Positions 54,550 to 64,000 of a DNA stretch of 64,000 nucleotides are shown piece by piece (position 1 is the stretch's first letter; each line of letters opens with the position of its first letter). Source of the DNA: Erythrocercus mccallii (taxonomy: Eukaryota > Chordata > Aves > Passeriformes > Dicruridae); NCBI GenBank assembly GCA_013397435.1, contig VZRG01001314.1:1-64000 (forward strand), written 5' to 3'. The position numbers and the translations under genes were made by a program. Under the pieces are notes generated by a model. The model ran no database searches and was not told where the DNA came from. It saw only the letters and a list, made by a program, of their open reading frames with translations.

Positions 54550-57050
54550 CTGTCTCCCGATGCAGGCAGTGTTCCTGAACCAATGGCTCCCAGCCTTTCA
54601 CACCTGGGCACTCACATCTCACCTGCCAATTTGAGGTTAACAGTGCCAGCACAGAGTGAAATATTAAGGCAGCCGCTTGAAATTCAAAGTGTTTCTTTTA
54701 ATTAATGGGTGGATGCCACAAGCTGATCCAATCCAGCTCTTAAATTGATCTTAATTACATAGATTTTGTAACTTTAGCATTAGCCAGCCACACAAAATAT
54801 GTATTTCATAATCCTAGAAACGGGTGAAAAAGACTGCTGCTGAGCTGAGAAGTCAGCTGATGATGTTATCAGCCTCTGTGGCTGTGGGTGTGTCATTGGG
54901 GTGTGTTTGAGATCTTATCAGGAATACCAAATTAATTGGCTCCTGCAAATAGCAAAACAGGCTTTTTTTGCTGGCAAGTAGGGAATAGGCAAGAGATTCT
55001 TGAGCTGCTATATTTGGAATTTCTGTGCCATCCAGCGTTGATACAGTAAAGAAAAGAAGCATCAGGGAAGGGAAGCTGGTGATCTGTCGTGTTTGGTAAT
55101 GAGTTTTGAGTGCCACTCAAGCCTTTAGCTGTTCATGGTATACTTGTGGATTTTGGGATCATGAATTCTGCCTTAGTAGCTCAACCATTGACATGCTCTG
55201 TGTGCCTGGTCAGGGGGAGGGAGGCTTTCTATCCCTGTGCTTCTGTTTTCCTCCTCTGTGTGTTTATTTGATCAGACTTCTCTTTTTCTAGATAGGAGCT
55301 GCCTCTTAGCATGTGTCCATTCAGCCCTGTATGACATCTAGGTGCTACTGTGCTACAGATTTTGATAACAGATAAACTGAATTATCTCAGGTGAATTGAT
55401 ATTTGTACTCCCTGCTAGTCATAAGCATCTGGGATCTCTCTGAGCATGCATCGTGCCAACTTTAAATAGAAAACACAGCTGGGAATAGATGGTCAGGGAT
55501 ATTCATAGGAAATGGAGATACACCATTTGCCTAACCAGTCACTACACATTCGTTAAACAGGAAGCAGGGCCTTGGCTATCCCCAGGGATTGGCATTTCCT
55601 TGGGATTAACATTGCTGCTCACTGGATTACACTCCTGCTTCTGCAGATGAAACTTGAAAAATGATGGATAAAAGTGGAAGTAAACACAATTGAAAGCTAT
55701 TATTTAGTCACTTTGCTCTACATACGAGTCAGGATGAGAGCAGAGTCTGTACATAGCCTGGCAAGACTGGCTGTGTGGTGGTGAAAGGCCATTTGAGAGC
55801 CTTTTCTGTCACTGTTGCACACTAAGGGTAGAGGAAGACCAATGGGAAAGCACAGCTAATCTCTTTGTGTACACACGTGCACCTATGCAGAAATGCTCTG
55901 CTGCACACTGCTGTACATACATACACACTTGTGCACACCTATACCTTTTATTTGTGCCTTCATAAACATCCTCTTCTTCTTTGTTTACTTTACAATGTGG
56001 AAATTTAGAGAGATTTAGCTGAAATCTTTGTAGAAATAATTTTTCTCTAGAATGGGCTTGTGAATGTTTATCTGACCTGTGTGCTCTCTCAGTGCCTGTC
56101 TGTGTGATATACTTTGTTGGAAGACAGTTCTTCCTTAATCTTAAAAACCCTTTTTTTATTTGACTGATTTTCTATTGCTGGTAAAACTTTCTAGCAATGT
56201 TACCTTCTTTTCCTGAAGTTGCTTTACAGGGTAAGGTTAGATTGGATATCAATTTGAGGGAATGTTTTCATAGTACTTTTGGAACCATAAGTGGAAAAAT
56301 GTTAAACCTCATGTCAATTTGCCTAATTGATGGGAAACTTGATTGTGGCCAGGGAGGGGTGGGTTTCCCCATTTCAGTCTTATGAATAATTTGCTTATCT
56401 GAAAAGAAAGAAAATCCAGTAAATCCTAGCAGCCAATGCAACTATCCTCACAGGTGGAGATGCTCTCAAAATACAGATAAAAAACAGGGAAATTTTGTGC
56501 CCAGCTCCCTTTATAATGCTGAACTTGACTATTTGATTTGTTCTGGTTGCAGCTGATGGAGTCTTCTGGAACTCATATTATTTTTAGTCCAATTTTGTCA
56601 GATTTCTTGTGCTTTTTCTTCAAAGCCCTAGTAATGGTAACAGGATCTGTATTAGATAGACTGCTCCTAAAATATGGTATCATTTCCTTGCTCTTGAGAT
56701 ACTAGAACGTGCTCACTTGTGCAATTTCTGATCTCCAAGGATTGCTGGAATTGGTGTGACTCAAATAGGAATAACACAGATGTTCCTCCGTTTTCAAATT
56801 TGAAAACCTTTAGGTGCCTGAACTCATCCAGCTATGGGGAGGAAGCCAGCAGGCAAATGGAGAAACCTTTCCAGATTTCAGTGTAGGTAGGAAGCAGAAG
56901 GAGTAAATGTTGGCCCAAAGGGCTACAATAAATAATGAGAGCTCTTCCAAGTATATCAGGGGAAAGAAACACAACAGAGAGGGTAAGCCCATTAATAAAT
57001 TAGGAGAGAGCTGGAATAAATGGTGATTCTAAAATGGCTGAGCTACTTAA

Positions 57051-57104
57051 GTTTGTTGGGGGTTTTTTTGTTGTTGTTTTTGTTTGGGTTTTGGTTTTTT
57101 TAAT
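57051..57104. repeat. G/T-only low-complexity tract
   Basis: TTGTTGGGGGTTTTTTTG, (TTG)n and TTTGGGTTTTGG words, directly before an 82-codon open frame on the plus strand. Confidence 0.8.
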
Positions 57105-57118
57105 TGGTCTTTAAGAAG

Positions 57119-57364
57119 AAAAATATAGAAATGGAATATGGACCATTAGGAAATAATGAGCATCTTGGCACCCTGGCTGTTGATGTAAAGCAGATAAGGG
57201 AACACTTGAAAGAATGGATAGCAACAAATCAGCAACTCCAGCTGATGAGCATCCTGGGATGTTTGGCTGCTGAATGCACTGAACTGCTGGCAGGTGTTTT
57301 GAAAAGTTGTGGATTAAACAGGCAGGTCCTTCACGATAAGTCCATATCAATAGTTCTGGGATGA
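57119..57364 (+). other. Unexplained open frame (about 82 codons)
   Basis: The frame contains VDVKQIREHLKEWIATN and LMSILGCLAAECTELLAGVL, which read like amphipathic helices, then ends in a stop. I do not recognise it. It follows a G/T tract, and TTGGTCTTTAAG just before it could be a weak acceptor. No partner exon, start context or homolog is evident, so it may be chance. Confidence 0.15.
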
Positions 57365-60187
57365 AAACAGCCTTTCAAAGCTATGAGGAGCCATCCCTGC
57401 AATTACCACTTTGCACAGCCATCATATTCTCAGTTTGAAGAGGTGCTAAGAGGAGGTACACGAATTTCATGATGCTTAAGTTCAGAAATTGGCTGGACTC
57501 ACACTGGCCCAAAAGACCTCTAAGACAATTATCAGTCACCCTTCTAGCCACCCTGCTTCTCCTTTCCTCAAGCATAAACTAGAACTGTTAAATACACTTA
57601 TGGGTGACAGCATACTTTCTTCCTTACCTGCATGTTAAGAAGCAAAATAAGGAAATGTTTGCATTGGAAATAGGAATTGCTGTCAAGATGAAATTTGAAC
57701 TTACACTTGCACAGTAAGTGCTCAGAGGACTTGATAGCACTGCTGAAATCCAGCAGTGAAGTCCAGGCAGAGTTTCCATTTAAAACAGGAGTCCCAAAAG
57801 AACAAAACCATCCATTTATGGTCACTGAGGAAGCAGTTTTGGCCTATCATGATTTATTAATAAATCTCTTGTGATAACACCCAGGGATGCAAACATTGGT
57901 GTGTTAGAAAAGGCTCTGAGCAGAGGTTGAGTAAGGGTACTCAGCTGTCTCATCTCTTCAGTAATGGAGCTCTGGTTCAAGACTAAGGCTCCTAGATCCC
58001 AGTAATGAATATAATTAGTTCTAATAATGGGTGAGGTGATACTGGCATATGAAAGGCAGGAGGGTTCAGTTGAGTTCTTATGGCCCTGTTCTTGTTAATG
58101 CAAAGGTCCTTTTACACTCGCTTGGCAGTGCAAACAGGCCTGAAAGATGAGGAGTTAGGAGGTTACCCTGTGGGTCTGTGGCTGGAACATCCATCTCTGC
58201 ACATCTAAAAATGCTGGAGGGAATCAAATACCAAGCAAATACAGGGGACCGAAATCTCCACTGACATAAATCAGTATCATGCCTTTGATTGCAATGAAGC
58301 TATGCTGATCAAGGGCAGCTGAGGACTTGATCCAGGGGATAAATGATTTTTGCCCTTGGTCTGTAAGTCCAAAGTCAAGTCCTTTGTATGACATGTCCCA
58401 TTCAGTGTTAGACAAGGTCATATTTTGCCTCCTTCTCTCCACCTGGGCTGTCCGCTCTCCTGTGGATAAACAGTATTTCCCCATTGCATTCCCAGTCCCT
58501 CACGCTTCACCAGAATTAAATTCATCATTCATTTTTTATGGTTTATACATAGCAGTAATTTATGTTTTCAAATATATTGAGGTCACACTTTAGCAGAAAA
58601 AGACTGTTTCACATTTAAATTGAAGGCATGTTCATTCCATTAAACAGAGATGTTTTGGATAATTTTAAAAGGCTAAAAGTAGTATAAAGTAACATTAAAA
58701 TAAAATTTGAGAGATGTAATTACACTTAATCGTACCATAAAATAATCAATACTGCATTACCTTATTTCTGACTTCCCCAATTATAGCCTTTTTTTGTTAA
58801 GCTTTTGAATATTGATGAGGTCAGGGGGGTCACAGTCGACTCTCTGAGGTCTAATGGAGGTGGAATTAAGGTGATGTCCTCTCCTATTATGTCAGTACGT
58901 GGAGGTGCGCTCTATACTTTCTCAAACTGGAGTGATAATGTGGCATCAGAAGCCGATACCTCGGCAACATTTCTTGAGCTGATATTAGGCTGCTTACTAG
59001 TAAGTGCTGACTGGGAAAGTGGAGGTGCTGTCTTCCCATTGCAGATCCACTCAATTATATGCGCCAAGATGCAGAGGAATGATGTTCAGATCAACAGAGA
59101 TCATTAACAGTTGAAAGACCAGTGTGTGTGAGGTGAAAAGAACCAGTTCCTTCCAGTTCAGCCAGGGCTTTCTGTGTTGTCTCTGCTCTTTGTGGGAGAT
59201 TGAAAAGGCATTTGTTGCAGCAGTTCGTTCCCTTCTCTTCCCCTTTAGACCTACCCCTCCATATGACATATCCCTCACTCTGGTAAAACAGCCCAGCCAG
59301 GCTGCAAAGCATTCACCCTTCACCAGTCTTGGTGTCTGGACAACAGCAGAAGTTGGACAGCTGCTAGGATTTAGTACAAGTGTCTTATTTTCTCATTTTC
59401 TCCGAAGGTACAGGTCTATCTGCATTTGAGGGAGTGTCACCTTCCAGCTCTCAGCTGCAATGGATCTGCTTTTGACGTGGTCAATGCTGTTATTCATTTA
59501 GGCATCTTGGAGTCATCAGTGGATCTTCATTTGGGAATTCTTTCTGTGTACAGAAAAAAAATCACCTGCCTGGAGACAGCTGTATTTTCCTGTTTCAGTG
59601 TGTACCCTTCTACCTATTTAAACTTTGGGCTAGAGCAGTCTAGCATTTGAAGCAAGGGATGAAATACTGTGTGACCCATGTTCTGCACCCAAATTTCTCA
59701 TAATGTACTGTTTTGTGCCTTTGTGCAAATGGTTTAGCATTTAACCTAGGGAAAGGGCTGGGATCTGAAGAGACATTCAGCAATAACCTTAGGACTCATA
59801 TTTTGCCTTCTGAGCCTGTGTCTCTCCATCCATACAATGAGCATAAGGATTTTTTTTATTGAGGTCTGTTTTGCACAATGGATCCAAAAGAAGGTTTCTA
59901 TGCTTTTAATAACTTCTTGAAAATAGGCAACTACATGTCATTTTCTTGGGTTCTGATCATAAATATTAAGAAGGATGGAATTTTAGAACAGAACCAGACT
60001 GAGCAGTACCACTGCATTATCCCTTTTACATTGCCACAGCAGATTACAGAGCTCATAACAAAAGGAAAGATAATGAACAGACCTCTATCATTACCATTAA
60101 TAATAAAAACAATATAATGTATTTTTAAAATTTTCCTTAATGCAACACCAGCCCAGTCATCCCCACATGCAGATTATCACATCTTCC

Positions 60188-60189
<2 letters not shown>

Positions 60190-60239
<50 letters not shown>

Positions 60240-60250
60240 CATATATATAC
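60190..60250. repeat. (CA)n microsatellite with (TA)n end
   Basis: About 21 uninterrupted CA units, then ATACACGC and a short AT run. Probably polymorphic in length. Confidence 0.95.
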
Positions 60251-63200
60251 AGACATAGCTGAAAGTGTCATCAGGGAGAACAAGCAAAATACAATTCAGA
60301 TGCTGGACCTCCTCCACAAGCTGCATTTCTTCAGAGGGACCCATCCCCTCCAGAGGAGCCAGTCCGCACAGTCACTCCCCAGGCTTCCTGGCTGCCTATT
60401 AAGTTATGCTTTCCCTTACACCAGTGCTGGTCCTGAGCTCTGGCCACGTGTTCCCCTGACCCTCATCAATTCTGTTGTGCCAATTGTTAGGTTTTTTTCC
60501 TGGTACCTCTTCCCACATACACCAAACTCTCTGCTTTCCCCTTTTCTCACCCCCTTCCATTTACTCCCATTTGCTCACATAATTTTGTACCTGCTTTGAA
60601 ATCTAATTGTTAAAGCTCTTGGTAGAAGATGGATATTTGCCCCAAAGCAAACTGACAGTGGCCCTCCCTCTGCAGACACAAGACAGTCCCACTCTCCTGA
60701 TTAGCCTGAATTGCTTTCAATTGACTAACATAACAAGCTACTGCTGCTTTTTCTTTTTTTTTTTTAAATTAAAAATGGAAGGGACACTATTAGGAAATTT
60801 ACATTTGCGAATATGATATTTAATTAGCAATATTAATAAATTAATAGAACTAAAGGACCTTGTTGAGACTCCAGATTAATAAAACATGCTCTAGCTGAGT
60901 AAATGAGGTGAGCCAGGCATGTGTTGCCCATAGAGGATACAGGGGAAATCTTACCCATGAAATACCCCTTAGAAAAGGAGTCAGGGGCAACAGCAAATTG
61001 GGGCAAAGCTTTTTCTATCTTACAGTATCTCTCATGCTTCAATACTTACCCTGCCCTATTGTGCCACAATACTTTAACAGGAAATCAGGTACAGCTTCTC
61101 TGCCCACCTTTCTCTTTGACCTGCCAAGAAACTGAATGAGTCAGTGGCAGGGAGTGAAGGAGAACCAGTGCTTGGAGCTCTAAGGTAACAGCAAGAACAG
61201 TGCAGGGCAAATGCCTAGGAATATTTGGTCAGATCCATAGAAAGCAATAAAGGAGACTTACAGCATTTTCTGATCTGATCCTCTGCTGAGCATGAATCAG
61301 AGCATCACTTAACTATGACTGTGTCCAGCTTGGTGTCTCGAGAGCACTTGGCGTATTTGCCTCAGAGGCATCCTCCATCTGTGGCACACAGAGCAGGTCC
61401 ACGCAGGAGCGATGTCTCAGCACAGGCTCAAGAAGTGATGCAGTACAGCAATGTCACTGTGGGCTCAGATAAGAAGAATGACTGCATTAAGCAAAGGTCT
61501 GGCACAGCATGAGATAAATTGCTGTGAGGTTCATGGGGATCAGACCCAGCCAGGTGTCCCAGTCTACATGTATATCTGTCACTGCTTTGTGGCTTGGGTG
61601 ATAACCCAAACTTGGGGCCAGTCCTCTGACACTCACTGATTCACCAGTCCTCAGGGCACTTCAGCATGTTGTAATTTAGGCACACCCAATTTGAGGACAA
61701 CATTTCTGTGCCCCGTCTTCCCTGGAAAAAACTTCTCAGAAGAATGTGGTACATTCCTTTTCTATACTGCTTCATTAGTGTCCCAGCATATATTGGGATG
61801 TCAGGACTCCAGGGATCCAGTCAGGTGGGAGGCTACAGTGCCAGGTGACTTCAGTGACTTAATCTGTCACTAAATCTGGGACAGAAAGAATGTGGTTCTC
61901 TATAGTCTATAGATGTATGTGGAGAATCCTTTGCAGTGTGATGGCTGAGAACTATCAACTGCATGGACATGTCTTAGCTAGTAAAGTACTATTATGACTT
62001 TGTGCAGCAACCTGTACAGCCTCTTACATTGATCCTTGGCTCTGGAGGGAGGGCAAAGAAGAAGAAAACCCTCCAGGAACCAAGCTAGCAGACAAAGCAG
62101 TCTCTCTCCTTGGGCCTTTCTGACATTCACACACATCACTGTGAAGTCACACTCTCCTGCAGGGCATAGAAGAGATGATTATTTATAAATGTATTGAGCA
62201 CGGTCCCCATGCTTCACTCTGCCTTGTTCTGCTGCAGTCTCAGCAGTGAAGCACTGGGACGCCACAGAACTGTGGCTCTCCCTGTGCACACCAAGGGGAG
62301 ATGGTCAGTCTCAGCACATAGGAGGGACCCTGGAGAAGGGCAGTGAAGCAGGGGGAGGAGAAGGCAAACACATTAATTGTCTGAAATAACGTTGAGGGGT
62401 TTTATAAAGCTTTCTGCTTGGCTGTCATGAATCAGCTCAAGACTCAAAACCACCCAGCCTGATGCTCCATGTGTCTGCCTCTGGAGCACACACAGGTGCT
62501 TTTCATCTTTGACATTAATACCTAGTAGGCAAATCTCAGTCTCCCTGTTATCCTCTACATATTTGGGATATTATAAGATGTGTGACATTCGTGGTTCATC
62601 CCACACTGTCAATCCTTAAGTGTAAAGTGTATAGAAAACTCTCCCAGGGTAGGTTCTCAGTCCTGGAGAAGCACTTTTCTTTGTGTGAGGTACAATGACC
62701 TGCAGGGTGCAAGCAGTTTCCTTCTAAAATCGAACAACGGAAGATAAAGAGAGTGATGTGACTACCTTGCCTGATCCCACGGTGGCTCAGCTGCACTACT
62801 CCCATCTCCAGGGATGGCTTGTCCACACTCTGTGGTTTGTGCTATGCTCCTGATGCCAACACCTCCACTAATTGTGGGAAAGTTTACTATTAGAATGGCA
62901 TGTACACAGGCCTCCTCGAAGAGGTGGAGTCCCAGGAACAACCAGGTCATGGCATAGATGCTTGGGGACTCCGGCTTGCAATACCACCCTTGGTATAGAG
63001 ACAAGTATATGGTAGGTGTGGCAAAAGAAGAAAAAAGAGAAAAGTTGTCTTGGGTGGGGTACCAGGAGTAGAAATGGGTAAGAAAGGCATGAACTCATGG
63101 ATGCAGGCAGGAATGGAGCTCAGCAGCATGTGGATGTGAAAATATGCATTGAGATCATCTTGGGATAATGGAGCAGTCCTAGAGTAGGCAGTCATTAATC

Positions 63201-64000
63201 TTTAAGATGTGGGCCTTGATGAGGCACTCTGAAGCTTAGCCCCAAGGTGGGGCTGCCTTTGATGTCAGTGAGCACATCCACAGGCTGTGGAGCTGTGCCT
63301 AAAGCAAGCAAGGGCATCTCTGTGGGAACTACCTCCTGCCTCATCCTGCGTGGTGGGCACTTTGGCTTTGGACAGGAAGGCTGCCTTTCTGAGGGTCCAC
63401 AAGGTCATCTGTGTGGTCTCCAGGGGAAGAATGGGGCTGCTGAAAAGCTTCCAGATCAGTGGGGGAGGGATTGTTACTATAGGCCGTTTCTTGCCAACAC
63501 CTTGCAGGTTTGTAGCCCTTGGACCTTGAGACAAGGAGATCCCAAGGTCTTTGTAAAGTGTTTTCTGCAATGTTCAGTCTTGCTTTTCTTCTCTCCTTCT
63601 CATCTATGGTTTATGGACCACTAGGAAAATTCAATAGCAGATTTGAAATACCTGGTCTAGGTGTTCGTGGCCCATTCCTATGCCTGACAAGAATCCTGAG
63701 AAAGAAATCCTGATCCCTGCATGCTGCCCCGGGCATTGCTGCTTATCGCCTTTTGTGTGGGCCTGACTCATCCCAGAAAAGTGAGCATGCACCAACCATC
63801 TGAGCTGCCACAGACATGCTGCTCTGCTGCTGCATCTCCTTCCTGACCTGCTCTTCCTGTCCTGGCTCTTTCCTGAGCTCAGATTGCCAGACAGGGTGCT
63901 GCTTTTCTGGAATAAAGGCCATTCCAGTGCTGTCTTCCTCTGTGACTCAGATCCAGTATCACTCGTAAGAAAGACCAGGACCGTAACCTTTTTTTTCACC

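Larger units (their letters stand above)
47191..64000. other. Intergenic stretch, no gene supported
   Basis: About 17 kb to the right edge. Short open frames occur on both strands, but none has a known domain. Contents: a direct repeat pair (48.8 and 51.9 kb), a minisatellite (49.1 kb), a T-rich tract (49.6 kb), a possible MIR (52.5 kb), a CTCF-like motif (54.5 kb), an alternating purine-pyrimidine zone (53.6-54.5 kb), a G/T tract and an 82-codon open frame (57.1 kb), an AT-rich block (58.6 kb) and a CA microsatellite (60.2 kb). Confidence 0.55.

Noticed and set aside
59800..59860. A reverse MIR-like segment (CTCTCCATCCATACAATGAG)
   Set aside because: The match is too short and imperfect to call by eye.
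63247..63999. Frames of 101-125 codons near the right edge on both strands
   Set aside because: They overlap each other on opposite strands with no domain or splice signal; more likely chance than a first sign of CASZ1.

Overview
This window looks like avian nuclear DNA, probably from a songbird-type genome. The reasons are an almost perfectly conserved vertebrate TARDBP gene, a CR1 LINE 3' end typical of birds and reptiles, low repeat density, and a short run of Ns marking an assembly gap. No bacterial or viral genes were seen.

Layout, left to right. (1) 1-3992, minus strand: seven consecutive exons of a multi-exon gene that continues past the left edge. I do not recognise it with certainty. 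Its helical, Leu-rich sequence gives a weak impression of the URB1/NPA1 ribosome-biogenesis family. Splice phases agree across all seven exons except for one extra base in the most 5' exon. No upstream exons or start are visible before TARDBP begins. (2) 4.4-5.0 kb: a GC-rich minisatellite carrying four CTCF-like motifs, followed by a very AT-rich block. (3) About 7.7-14.4 kb, minus strand: the complete TARDBP gene (TDP-43), with five coding exons giving 414 codons, a CpG-island promoter, a non-coding first exon, and a long 3'UTR. The 3'UTR keeps a splice donor just after the stop codon and two polyadenylation signals about 1.4 and 2.8 kb downstream, the arrangement I associate with TDP-43 autoregulation. 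(4) 15.0-15.2 kb: a CR1 fragment.

(5) About 15.3-64 kb: roughly 49 kb upstream of TARDBP with no gene I can support. It holds MIR-type SINE relics, A/C-only or G/T-only low-complexity tracts, microsatellites, a 184-bp direct repeat pair 3 kb apart beside a minisatellite, two single CTCF-like sites, and AT-rich blocks that look like conserved non-coding elements. In human, the gene next to the TARDBP promoter is C1orf127/CIROZ and then CASZ1. No exon of either was recognised, which fits the reported loss of CIROZ in birds and suggests regulatory DNA near CASZ1, though neither point can be proved from this sequence.

I did not find a clearly new biological system. The observations most worth following up are the truncated, frameshifted left-hand gene with unexpected synteny, the CTCF-like tandem array between the two genes, and the conserved TARDBP 3'UTR control layout.
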